Part shown: piece by piece, positions 1-8,597 of the stretch
Layout: each line of letters starts with the position of its first letter
How positions within the stretch are numbered: the stretch's first letter is position 1
NCBI GenBank assembly: GCA_958430865.1
Contig: CAUDNR010000742.1
Coordinates: 1 to 18,105, forward strand
DNA length: 18,105 nucleotides
Reading direction: 5' to 3'
Origin: Entrophospora sp. SA101
Taxonomy: Eukaryota > Glomeromycota > Glomeromycetes > Entrophosporales > Entrophosporaceae
Notes under the pieces: model-generated
Database searches by the model: none
What the model was told of the DNA's origin: nothing
What the model saw: the letters and a program-made list of their open reading frames with translations, nothing else
Translations under genes and position numbers: made by a program

Positions 1-640
1 ATTATTTCTTTTATAAAAAAATTCTGTTCTGTAATAAATATTTCATAATTTGAAAACATCTTTTTCACTTAACACTTGTGGTCAGGAAATTTATTTGTTA
101 TGATGATCATTCCTAATTCGATATGTAGTACCGAATATTCGAATGTTTATCCGAATATAGTCAAATGATTAACATCACTAAATTTGGTTAACCAAATTAA
201 AAATAACCAAGAAATTTCAAAAAACAATTAATTTGTACAGAACATACCAAAATCCTGCCAGTTTTATTACTTTTTTCTTGGCACTTTCTGAAAGAAGTGC
301 AAAAATTCCACCTTGATGTCAGGGATCAGTATTGGCATTTAGCTGACAAAGATATTACCATATAATTTTAATCTATAGGGGAAGGGATCATTTAGGCAAA
401 AAGCCCATGATGTCCCCTCCCAAAATTATAAATTTGTGTTAGTATCAGAAAAGCAGATAATTTAAGAAAATCATTAGAACAAAAACTATTTTATAACTTT
501 CCTCTTAACATCAGAGAGCACAAATGCGATTTTCAGAGTCCCCAATCCCATCCTGTATCACAAATTCCTGCCTGAGCTTGAAACAAGTTGCTGCAATTTC
601 TTATTGCCTTGATGAATCTAGATGTTGTTGATCTACACCT
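1..640. other. Gene-free AT-rich stretch with a palindrome and a repeat-end motif
   Basis: I find no supported gene here. A perfect 18-nt palindrome, AATTTGGTTAACCAAATT, lies at 181-198. Just before it, at 170-180, is TAACATCACTA, the reverse complement of the outer end of the inverted-repeat element at 2958-3108 (TAGTGATGTTA). This suggests a related element ends near 180 and extends left toward or beyond the window edge; I could not find its partner end. The part from about 480 to 640 is less AT-rich and could be 3' untranslated sequence of the minus-strand exon at 648-884. Confidence 0.5.
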
Positions 641-647
641 AATATCA

Positions 648-884
648 CTACTCTTCAACCCAGACTGCACCAACTCCAGAGTTGCACAACTTTTCAGTTG
701 CATAGCCAACCATCTTCATCTTTACCCTTGAGGTAGTAGGATCGTTGCAGTAAACTTTGGCTAGCATGTTAGCAGCCTTCTCTGGTGAGGGAAGATTAGT
801 GAAAAGTGTCATTGAAGATTGATGCAATCTCAATAAACTCCAGACACATGTGTCTTCTGGAATTCTATTGCATTCATTGTATCT
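648..884 (-). pseudogene. Orphan C-terminal exon or gene fragment, unrecognised
   Basis: The frame is open for 78 codons from just after an in-frame TAA (885-887) to the stop at 648. There is no convincing ATG at its start; the first internal ATG falls 25 codons in. Codon usage is visibly less AT-rich than the surroundings, and the protein is well balanced, including the stretches RIPEDTCVWSLL and GVGAVWVEE at its C terminus. That looks like the last exon of a real gene rather than a chance frame. No upstream exon could be joined with confidence: the sequence 5' of it (842-974) is palindrome-rich and gives no open frame. It is either a truncated gene or the 3' exon of a gene whose earlier exons I cannot see. 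I do not recognise the family. Confidence 0.4.
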
Positions 885-974
885 TTAGGTCTTCAAGTCA
901 AGATTAGCCTTGTGTACACAAGGAATGTGAGAATAACTGTAATGTGCTAAGGTAGTGTCATGTGTGCCATGACA
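842..974. repeat. Cluster of perfect palindromes
   Basis: Three perfect dyads lie within 133 bp: AGACACATGTGTCT (842-855), CCTTGTGTACACAAGG (908-923), and the stem TGTCATG (956-962) with CATGACA (968-974) around a 5-nt loop. The first overlaps the start of the minus-strand exon fragment. They could be a repeat-element core or binding sites for dimeric factors; the sequence alone does not say which. Confidence 0.6.
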
Positions 975-1264
975 TTTGTGAAGTGTACAATTGTAAAAAT
1001 GTCACATATCAAATCATTTCCCTTCCTTGTATCACCTTGACATTTTCTTATTATTTTAATATTAATGTTGATTACAAAAAATAAAAAGATACCAATCATT
1101 TATCATGATATAGAATCTTGTAATAAATACCCAAGACACTACAAGATCTGCTTCCATAGTTTGATTTTGCAATAATATATACACAAAAGAATCAATACAT
1201 ATCAATATTTATAAAAACAATTAAAATAATAAAAACAATGCAACCAAAAAAATAGTGTACCTCT
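975..1264. other. AT-rich spacer, nothing identified
   Basis: Homopolymer-rich AT sequence between the palindrome cluster and the foldback element. I see no open frame, repeat or RNA gene. Confidence 0.5.
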
Positions 1265-1266
1265 TA

Positions 1267-1399
1267 GTGTTCCATGTTGCAATCCAAAAAAGGAAACCAA
1301 AGTGGTTGCAAAGGTGGTTGCAACCAGGTGTCGCAAACCATTTTTGTATGTTGCAAATATGGTTGCAACCATCACCAAGAATTATGACCAGCATCTATA
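1267..1399 (+). repeat. Left arm of foldback element
   Basis: Pairs with 1812-1944 in reverse orientation over its whole length. It contains GGTGGTTGCAACC and ATGGTTGCAACC, each with the palindromic core GGTTGCAACC. Confidence 0.88.
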
Positions 1400-1811
1400 G
1401 TACCTCTTGCCATCAATAAATAACATGTCTTCTTTAGAGCAAGCCATACTGAACACAATGTTCACGCCTTCTTTCATCTTGTAAAGATAAATTATTTTTC
1501 CAAAAAAAAAATTAAAATAAAAATAAAAATTCAATCATGTCAACAAACAATAGTGTAATTACATATATATAAAATAGAAAATCCAACTTATGTAACAAAT
1601 CAGTTTTTTTAAATATCTCATTATTTTTATAACAAATACAAACATTATTATTAATCAGAAATAAAACTATAGCATTATAGCTTTCTAATGAGCCCTCTCC
1701 CATATTGATAGAGGCTCTCTATGTAAAGCTATGTTTATTCAAAACAGCATTACTTTTTATTTCAAAGCTAAGATTTTTTACCAATATTACCTTTATAAAC
1801 TTGATGAGTGG

Positions 1812-1944
1812 TATAGATGCTGGTCGCAATTCTTGGTGATGGTTGCAACCATATTTGCAACATATAAAAATGGTTTGTGACACCTGGTTGCAACCACCTT
1901 TGGAACCACTTTGGCTTCCTTTTTTGGATTGCAACATGGAACAC
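1812..1944 (-). repeat. Right arm of foldback element
   Basis: Reverse-complement copy of 1267-1399, with scattered substitutions such as A/G at the GGAANCCAAAG position. Beyond its inner edge, similarity to the left arm falls off quickly. Confidence 0.88.
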
Positions 1945-1956
1945 TAATTGGAACAA

Positions 1957-2957
1957 GATATCAAATCTGAACTTATAAAATTATATGACTCTTCATCTAA
2001 ATGGTAATCAAATAATAAAGCTATTTCATTGATTATATGTAATCAAATTAATTTTCGTGAAATTATTTATTCTAGTGATATAATTAGGATTGGTGTGGTG
2101 GATTTTGAAAAAGAATATAATAGCTCTAATTTTGTCAAACTCAAAAATAAATTTACTTTAAGATCCCAAAAAACATTCTAGAGATGATTAAAAATATTTC
2201 TAAAGTCAAGACACTAGAAGAATCAGAAAAACTTCTAAAAAGGATCTACAGTAGCCATTCATTATTTAGCTCAGAAATTAGATTGAGTTTGGAAGTGGCG
2301 ATAAGAGCATCTGCAGAAAAAATGTAATCATATAATAATATTCTTTCAGAGGATAAATAATACATATAACTGATTTGAATTTACTTAATAATACTTAAAA
2401 AAAATTTTAAAAGATTTAGGTATTTTAGTCTTGATACATTTTATTGGGAAAGGAATGTATCAGAGAGTCATATAAGCCATGGAATGTTCTTAGACTTATT
2501 TGTAAATTTATTTTATGATGGAATGAAATATTTAGTAGATGACCAAAAGTATAAGAATTTTTAGAATTTAATCTTTGTTGCACATTTTCAGTTATCTAAT
2601 TTTAGATTTTATATATTACAATTACATTTCAGAGAACTTTTAGCTAATAAAAGCCATTGTATCTCCTTACTTGTTGGAAAAAACTCTGTAAAGGCATTGG
2701 TTCCAGATATTAAAATACTTTTAGAAAAAGAGATTTAGAATGTTTAGTAATAGAACATGGAAAATTTGAAGCAGTAATTGATAATGGAAAAGCATTAAGT
2801 GATAGAGGTATTGTTTACTAAAAAAATATATATTAAATAGTTTATATATTTGTTTCAAGCAATTAAAATAATTTAAAAATTTTTATTAGATAAATTATGC
2901 ACTCTATTGCATGATATGCTTCATTCATATCATAAGTTATTAAAAAAAGGTGAAAAC
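1957..2957 (+). pseudogene. Decayed spliced gene, unrecognised family
   Basis: Coding sense can be followed on the plus strand across three exon pieces. Exon A is read from about 2157, with an ATG at 2184, to 2323. A 96-nt intron (2324-2419, GTAATC...TTTAG) follows, then exon B (2420-2807), an 82-nt intron (2808-2889, GTATTG...TTAG) and exon C (2890-2957). Splicing keeps the frame at both junctions, which is strong evidence of a former gene. It is broken by an in-frame TAG at 2562-2564, a frameshift near 2723-2732 in an A-rich run, a further frameshift near 2150 and a TAA near 1999 if the 1957-2160 part belongs. Exon C ends exactly where the element at 2958 begins, with that element supplying a TAG stop. 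Recognisable stretches are SLDTFYWERNVSESH, CLVIEHGKFEAVIDNG and LCTLLHDMLHSYHKLL. I do not recognise a domain; it may be a lineage-specific family. Confidence 0.6.
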
Positions 2958-3108
2958 TAGTGATGTTAGCCGGCTAATAATCTGCATGCATAATTTCTAA
3001 ATTTGGTAATAGATTTCTGCATTACTTTCTTGTTATAGAAACAAAATTACCAATTTAGGTAGTAAACGGCTTAGCCGGCTAAGGATTTTTAAACGGCTAA
3101 CATCATTA
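2958..3108. mobile_element. 151-bp MITE with TTAGCCGGCTAA palindromes
   Basis: The ends are 15-nt terminal inverted repeats with one mismatch: TAGTGATGTTAGCCG at 2958-2972, and the reverse complement of TAATGATGTTAGCCG at 3094-3108. Inside each end is a perfect 12-nt palindrome TTAGCCGGCTAA (2966-2977 and 3071-3082). A further imperfect inverted pair, AAATTTGGTAAT and ATTACCAATTTA, sits near 2999-3010 and 3046-3057. The ends resemble hAT-type termini, but I see no 8-bp target duplication, so the superfamily is uncertain. It directly abuts the decayed gene to its left and supplies that reading frame's stop. Confidence 0.7.
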
Positions 3109-3520
3109 ATTTTATATGCGCGGTTATTTATTTAGAGATCCTCTGTTTTAGTATCATCTAAACATAAAAATGAAACAGGACAGTTCTGCATTACAAAGGA
3201 AAGCATTTGAAAGGAAGGGTGTTTTAGTCAAAATTAATAGAGATATCTTATGGATTAATCTGTTGGCAAGTTATTTATTTCAATTACCTCTTTGCAAATT
3301 AAGAATGATTTGCAAAAATACCACAAAAAAAGAAACAAGTTTTGTAATTGAGGATGTGAGTAGGAGAGACCGTTCTGGGAACACAAAATTTTAGCCCACT
3401 GACTTTGGCTTTACCAATTTCCCATAAAACTAAAAAAATCCCCATTGATAACGTAGAAATACGTAGATATGGGTTTTATTCATTTTGTCAACAATCACTT
3501 CACCAACAATCATTTCATTA
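3109..3520 (+). other. Gene-free stretch with one doubtful ORF
   Basis: A 74-codon plus-strand frame (3170-3394) starts with ATG and has somewhat balanced codons and a lysine-rich product, but no recognisable motif and no clear splice continuation. It could be further decayed sequence of the gene at 1957-2957, displaced by the inserted element; I could not join them. A small direct repeat, ACGTAGA/ATACGTAGA, lies near 3450-3466. Confidence 0.3.
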
Positions 3521-3801
3521 ATGAATCTAAGAAGTCAGAAGCAACCATGTGACAAACCATTGAAATGGTCTAATAAATTAAATAATTGTACTACTCGAAA
3601 ATGTATTTAAAGGGTTGGTTTTCAACTTGGTTGAAGAATAACTCTCTTCCTAACTCTTCTTTTGACCATATCTCTCAATATAATCAAAATAACCTTAATA
3701 TAACAAATGTTGATGAAATGATCACAAACACAACAAAATTAAGATACATGATCAAGATGAAAAATGAACAATGCATGAAAAATCAAACAAATGTTACATA
3801 A
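3521..3801 (+). pseudogene. Possible decayed coding fragment
   Basis: Two overlapping plus-strand frames look coding: 3521-3609, an ATG followed by 28 codons, and 3601-3801, whose product begins MYLKGWFSTWLKNN and is asparagine-rich. A shift between them near 3600 could be a frameshift. No motif is recognised and a chance origin is not excluded. Confidence 0.25.
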
Positions 3802-4080
3802 AACAACACCTTCTGTTCACGTTGATGGAAGTGGTAGATAAAAATTAAAAAAAAATAAAAAAATAAAACCAAAAAGGTAAGGAAAGATCAAAAATTTTTT
3901 TAAACATCAGATGAATGAATAGTGAAAAATAATTAGATTAAGTAAAATAATAAATAATTATAAATTAATAAAATAAATAAAAAATAATAATTATTAACAA
4001 TATGTATAACATCAATCATTTCAGAGTAAAAAAATAATTTTTTTAACTAAATCAAAGAAACGTCTCATTTTTTTCATCTC
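3802..4080. other. Low-complexity AT-rich spacer
   Basis: Poly-A and TAA-rich low-complexity DNA without an open frame or other supportable feature. Confidence 0.5.
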
Positions 4081-4906
4081 ATGCTCCCCAAAAAATTGTG
4101 TTTAGTAAAAATTGATTTTTTATCAGCACAATGCTCACTTGATCTGTTCGATCTGTTCGTCCATTCGCTCATGTATAATGATCACTCTTCTACAACATTT
4201 TATTTCCTGTATCACTGTTTATTTACAACAAGGTTTGCTAATATGATAAGAAATGAAGATATTAGCTTTATAGAATATGTTGATAAAAACAACATGGAAA
4301 AGGAAATGTTATTGAATCTCTAAAATTTGATAGGATATACAGAGAAGAAATGCCAGAATATGGTGGTTATGGATATTTAATAAATATGAATTCTGTTGAA
4401 TTTAGTATACAAGAGGTATGTGTATATTAAAAAATTTATTTAACATATAAGTTGTAAAAAGATTGATTGCTTTATTAAATAATGAAATTTAGGTAAATAA
4501 ATATGGAGAAATCAAAAAAATAGAGGAAAAATTAAATAAACTGAGGATATAGACATCTGCAGATATTTGGTTGGAAGATCTAGATTTGTTAAAGAATGGA
4601 ATAAATTTTTACAGTATGATTCATTAAATAATTATGACTGTGAAAATGAATTATCTGATGAAATGAAATCTTCAAATAAAATCAACAACAAAAGAAAGTT
4701 TTTTCATATTTAAAAGATAGTGATGAAATAAATAAAACAATTGTTGATGATGATGATCAGATGAAAAAGGTAATGATGATGACAACATTATTATTATTTA
4801 TAATAAAAAACTTTTTCATCTCAATTGACTTGAACATTTTATCTAAATATATTAGAAAAATGACAGTCAACCAATAGATGTAGATGAATTTTATGATTAT
4901 TATTAA
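4081..4906 (+). pseudogene. Decayed spliced gene with acidic C terminus, unrecognised
   Basis: Plus-strand coding sense runs through three exon pieces: up to 4415, then 4493-4769, then 4856-4906 ending in TAA. The introns are 4416-4492 (GTATGT...TTTAG, 77 nt) and 4770-4855 (GTAATG...TTAG, 86 nt). Readable segments include MPEYGGYGYLINMNSVEFS before intron 1, ICRYLVGRSRFVKEWNKF in the middle exon, and an aspartate-rich tail ending DVDEFYDYY. The middle exon has to be read in three successive frames (shifts near 4540 and near 4700-4710), and the first exon also shifts near 4290-4320, so the gene is broken at least three times. It contains a tandem GATCTGTTC duplication at 4141-4158. It may or may not be the 3' part of the pseudogene ending at 2957. 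No family is recognised. Confidence 0.5.
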
Positions 4907-5249
4907 TTATTATTTTTAATGTTATTGTATTTAGATTTTTTCATTTTATTATATTACTAGAAATACACTAATAACAAATTATTGCTAAATTTTTAAATAT
5001 ATTTCTTTTGATGCTAGCATTTGTGTATATAAATTTTGCATACTAACAACATTGTATTTATTTTGTACTTAGTACATAACATTGGTTGGTAGTGAACAAC
5101 TGAACCAAAAACTAATGATTGTATTTAAAAATTCAAATGAAATATTTAAAGCTAAAAATGGATGAAAAGTCTGTGTTCAGGCAAATTTGATAAGTAAGAT
5201 ATGGGTGGCTGGGCATGGTGCTGTATTAAACCATTTAATTATTTGGACA
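4907..5249. other. AT-rich spacer, nothing identified
   Basis: No open frame with coding character. A small dyad, TGTAC-TTA-GTACA, lies near 5066-5078. Confidence 0.45.
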
Positions 5250-5510
5250 TTAATTCATCTTTTGCTTGCAATTGGTCACTTTTGAGAATTTTTTATAAAT
5301 AAAAAAATATAAAACTGAGTTTATTTTGGTTTTATTAATTTCTTGATGAAAGACATCCAGCTTTACAAAAACTTTACATATATGCAATTGTATACAATTT
5401 TGAAAGGAAAGAGAACAAGGGATTGTGTTGGTGATTGCTACTTTTAATCCCTGAAATCTTTGGTAATACCCAATGTTCACTCTGTCTGGTTTTGTTGCAG
5501 TATGCCCCAT
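5250..5510 (-). CDS. Doubtful small ORF
   Basis: An 86-codon frame beginning with ATG. Its first half (5510 to about 5340) is less AT-rich and reads like protein (starting MGHTATKPDRVNIGYYQRF); its second half is AT-biased and lysine/asparagine-rich. An in-frame TGA lies shortly upstream, so there is no long extension. No motif is recognised and no neighbouring exon could be attached. It may be a remnant or a chance frame. Confidence 0.2.
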   Translation of the reverse strand: MGHTATKPDRVNIGYYQRFQGLKVAITNTIPCSLSFQNCIQLHICKVFVKLDVFHQEINKTKINSVLYFFIYKKFSKVTNCKQKMN

Positions 5511-5818
5511 TTTAATAATTCAGAAAAGGAGTAAACTGTGGAATTCATTTATATACATCATGATGTAAGATAATCAACTGCTTAGTCAACCAACTAATAA
5601 TCAATTTAGGATTTCTTTGACCAATTCCAATCTCTAGTGTGTGCCACTGTTTAATAGTTTATTTCATGAAAGAAGGATATTATTCTATTAAGCTAAGATC
5701 ATGGATTGAATGAAGATTTGTTGTGGAGGGTAAATACTAAATTCCAAAATGGTTTTCCTTTTATCAATATAGTCTCAACACAATACATATTAGAGGTTGG
5801 GCACCACACAACAATTCT
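5511..5818. other. Spacer without identified gene
   Basis: No coding or RNA signal seen on either strand. Confidence 0.4.
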
Positions 5819-5900
5819 TTAACCGGTTAATTAACAGTTAAAATCAAGAGTTAACCGGTTAATTTAGTCACGTGGAATTTTTTTACAAAATAATCACGTG
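5819..5900. repeat. Paired TTAACCGGTTAA and CACGTG palindromes
   Basis: The perfect 12-nt palindrome TTAACCGGTTAA occurs twice (5819-5830 and 5851-5862). It is followed by two E-box-like CACGTG hexamers (5869-5874 and 5895-5900), each preceded by a T. The 12-mer differs from the TTAGCCGGCTAA pair in the 2958-3108 element only by two symmetrical transitions, so both probably belong to one repeat family. Alternatively they are binding sites; no gene starts close enough to favour that. Confidence 0.6.
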
Positions 5901-5944
5901 CCTGTTGAATTTTATTATCATGCACTTAACAGATGCTAAATGAT

Positions 5945-6037
5945 TACAGTCAAACCTCGCCACAGCGGATTTATGGTTCCAGCTAAAAAAACCCGCTATT
6001 GTTATTATTATTATTATGACAAGAAATCCGCAGCGGC
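5945..6037. mobile_element. Pogo/Tigger-like terminal-repeat remnant
   Basis: TACAGTCAAACCTCGCC at 5945-5961 resembles the CAGTCAAACCTCG-type ends known from pogo/Tigger elements, including a possible TA before CAG. An inverted partner follows: GCCACAGCGGATTT (5959-5972) against AAATCCGCAGCGGC (6024-6037), 12 of 14 positions complementary. The middle carries a TTA trinucleotide run. This is a short, probably internally deleted copy; the family call rests on remembered consensus ends. Confidence 0.5.
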
Positions 6038-6096
6038 AAAATTACTGATGCATCGGGCAAAATTTTTTAATAAATAATAGTATTTAATCCTTGTAA

Positions 6097-6318
6097 TTAA
6101 GTAGTGAGGGTTTGTTCAAATTTTATTTCGACGTTGGTTTGTGGTTGTGGAGTCTGATGTCTTGATCTTTCTTCAAGGGATTGTTTGTTAAAAACTTCCG
6201 ATCCCTCTAATTCTCTTCCCGGTTGTGATGTAGAAATGATAGAGCTTTCTTCTTGTGAATTTTCTTCGTCAAAGTCGTTATTATTTTCTCTAAAAGCCCA
6301 GTTATACAAATTACTCAT
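6097..6318 (-). CDS. Small acidic hypothetical protein
   Basis: A 73-codon frame with an ATG start, product beginning MSNLYNWAFRENNNDFDEEN. It is rich in Glu, Gln, Ser and Asn, with no membrane segment and no recognised fold, so probably disordered. Base composition is more balanced than the flanking DNA, which supports real coding history. The stop lies about 60 bp from the pogo-like terminal remnant, so this may be the tail or head of a protein carried by that element. Directly upstream is the TG-rich minisatellite, which would serve as its leader. It could also be a complete small gene. No splice continuation was found. Confidence 0.35.
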   Translation of the reverse strand: MSNLYNWAFRENNNDFDEENSQEESSIISTSQPGRELEGSEVFNKQSLEERSRHQTPQPQTNVEIKFEQTLTT

Positions 6319-6339
6319 GCAGAAGTGTTAATAATATAG

Positions 6340-6625
6340 GTGTAAGTGTATAAATAATAATGAATGTGTGTATGTGTTAAAAACATAATGTATATAAACG
6401 TGAATGTGTGTATTAAAAACTTAATGCATGTAAACGTGAATATGTGTATGTGCATGTGTGTTAAAAACGTCCACTGCTTTTTGAATTATATATTATAAAC
6501 GTGTGTGTGCGTGCGTGCGTGTGTGCGTGCGCGCGCGCAAACGTCCACCCGCTGCTTTTTGTTTTTTTTTTTCTGAATAATATATCGCAACGTGAATGTG
6601 TGTGTGTGTGTGTGTAAACGTCTGC
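6340..6625. repeat. TG/CG-rich minisatellite with a long alternating purine-pyrimidine tract
   Basis: A degenerate array of units built on AACGTGAATGTGTGT followed by TTAAAAAC, with a longer unit AACGTCCACTGCTTTTT recurring at about 6469, 6540 (as AACGTCCACCCGCTGC) and, shortened, 6616. From 6499 to 6539, 41 bases alternate purine and pyrimidine without a break and end in a CG run, a classical Z-DNA-prone composition. A second TG run lies at about 6596-6615. Confidence 0.8.
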
Positions 6626-7000
6626 TGCTACCAAATTGTAAAGAATTTGTGAAGAATTACTTCAAAAATGAATTAAACACTTTTCTACAAACAAATACTT
6701 TAATTGTGGTAAAAATATAAGTTATTCTTTATTCCTTTAATATAATAACATAATAACATATTTATAATGATAAGAAAATACAGTTATTTGAATATTACTA
6801 AACATAATTAGCAAAAATACTTAATATATAAAATTGATTTGTTCACCGTCATTAATGTTTATTTGTACGTAGTACTCGTGATGAAAATGTAAATTGTTAC
6901 ATACTATCACTATTGGTATATTTGTAACTATTATCATTGTTTTGAAATGATTTCAATTTACTAGTAAATTCATTTTCATTTTCATTATGAGTTTGTTGAT
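6626..7000. other. Region downstream of the kelch gene
   Basis: AT-rich, no gene seen. The part next to 7001 is the 3' flank of the kelch gene; several AATAAA-like words are possible on the minus strand, but none can be singled out as the polyadenylation signal. Confidence 0.4.
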
Positions 7001-8597
7001 TTAATTCTCTGTCTTTTCATCAGCACAAACAACAACATTATTAAATATTTTATTGGATTTCTTTTTTCTTCTATATATGATAAGAATAGAAATGAAAGCA
7101 ATGATGAAGATTGCACCAGATGTAATTGATCCAATAATTATACCAGTAGTTTGTGCACTGGTGGTGGTTGGTTTATTAACAGTGCTAGTAATGATTTTAG
7201 CTGTTGAAGGATCAAATGTGTCTAGCCATTTATAATTATATTTGTCACTAATATCTAACAATAAAATATTTTGATAGCTACCATGACCAATGAGAACACC
7301 TATTATTATTATTATTGAATATAAATATAATTAATATAAATAAATAAATATATTTATGTATGAATTTTAAATTGTTATTATTATAAGTTACCAAATGAGA
7401 TTATCATGTAATTTTTATATAAATTTGAAGTATGATAACAATGAAATCTATTAATTAGATTAACAGGATAATTAGTAAAGTTTGTTGGAACTGTCCATTG
7501 GAAAGGAGATTTTGTTATATCCAATATTGCTAATTTATCCAAACTTGAAGTACCACCATACACAATTATCCTTCCATCAGGTGCTAAAACAAATAAATAT
7601 GTGTATATATAAATTAGAAAAAATAAATTTAACTAATGATAAAACTAATTGATTTACCTAATACTGAAGAACATCCAAATCGTGGAGAAGGTGTATCACC
7701 AATTGTTGTCTAATGTAACAAATATTTATTAATAACTTTTTAGTTGAAAATTTTATTACTGATGATTATATAACTTACAATATTAGACCATGAATTTTGA
7801 TTAATATTATACAAGTATGTCTAAATATAATATCTATTATTAGAAAATATAATATTCTCATTCCTTTTATTTTAATTAAATAATAAAAGAATAAATTATA
7901 ATATTACTTTAGTTCTAAGAAGATTTAGGCAAATTATATTCTCATTATTCAACACATGACAATTGAAAAAATTTATGACTACTATAGATGGACCACTATT
8001 ACTTGGTGTTAAGGTTGTAAATATCAAACTTTTGGCATTGAATTTATATATATTTGGATCCTTTTCAGTGAATATATAAATGTTTCCATTATTATCTAGT
8101 GTATAGATCATTTTTCTAACTTTATTTAATTGTAATTGTCCATTTATGGTTTCTGGAGTCCATGTATCAAATGAATTTGTATTTATTGAATAAACTATAG
8201 ATCCATAAGCTGTAGAACCAGGTACTGATAGACCTTTATATCCAGCTATAACATAAAGTGTGTCATTATTAGTTCCTCCTAATGCCAATGATGCACTTTT
8301 AAATGGAGGTATTACTGATTTTGGAACAATTAGTTTTATTGGTAATGTTTGATTAAGTGAAAATGATGTGGATAAATCCAGGTAAATTATTTGGTTTGTA
8401 CGTCTTAAATAGCCAGTTTCCCCTCCGAAATAATAGAGTTTATCATTTAACACTATCGAACTTTGATCACTTATATTTAATAATTGACCAGAAACCAAAA
8501 AATTGAAACTATCTAATAAAAATAAATTGAAAATTATTATTAATAAATTTAATAATTTTAGATAGTTGCAATGAGGATAATTCATTAAATTATGCAT
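7001..8597 (-). CDS. Kelch-repeat membrane protein, five exons
   Basis: I join exons 8597-7908, 7820-7779, 7709-7658, 7583-7392 and 7299-7001. The four introns are 87, 69, 74 and 92 nt, all GT-AG, and the frame is kept at every junction, giving 424 residues. The N terminus has a hydrophobic signal-type stretch (about residues 13-36). The body shows kelch beta-propeller blades, for example NDKLYYFGGETG, TLYVIAGYKG and GRIIVYGGTSSLDKLAILD. A Thr/Ser-rich linker (about 363-377) leads to a single membrane helix (about 379-401), then RRKKK and a short cytosolic tail ending at the stop. This predicts a type I surface protein with an extracellular propeller, probably for binding; kelch/galactose-oxidase-like folds of this kind lacking catalytic signs are usually binding modules. 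The start could be 8597 or the second Met at 8585; an upstream in-frame Met at 8681 would precede the signal sequence by 28 residues and is less likely. It is the only unbroken large gene in the window. Ligand unknown. Confidence 0.85.

Larger units (their letters stand above)
1265..1946. mobile_element. Foldback MITE (miniature inverted-repeat transposable element) with 133-nt arms and TA flanks
   Basis: A non-autonomous DNA element. Its left arm (1267-1399) and right arm (1812-1944) are near-identical inverted repeats, differing at only a few positions by eye. Both start GTGTTCCATGTTGCAATCC and run to GACCAGCATCTATA. The dinucleotide TA flanks both outer ends (1265-1266 and 1945-1946), as expected for a TA target-site duplication of Tc1/mariner-like transposases. 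Each arm contains several copies of GGTTGCAACC-type short palindromes. The 412-nt centre is AT-rich and carries no credible transposase; the short minus-strand frames over it are repeat sequence. Movement would require a transposase supplied from elsewhere. The high similarity of the arms suggests recent activity or arm correction. Confidence 0.85.

Noticed and set aside
361..420. Possible small RNA hairpin with GGGGA and TCCCC arms
   Set aside because: The arms match poorly and there is no loop or promoter signal.
1265..1946. CACTA-superfamily ends
   Set aside because: The element starts TAGTG and ends CACTA, the opposite orientation from CACTA elements (CACTA...TAGTG); a TA target with GTG ends fits better.
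1512..1956. Short minus-strand ORFs over the foldback element
   Set aside because: They lie in the element's centre and right arm, have repeat-derived or homopolymer-like composition and no domain.
7053..7235. Plus-strand 60-codon ORF with a hydrophobic product
   Set aside because: Antisense to exon 5 of the kelch gene, over its membrane segment; it mirrors that composition.
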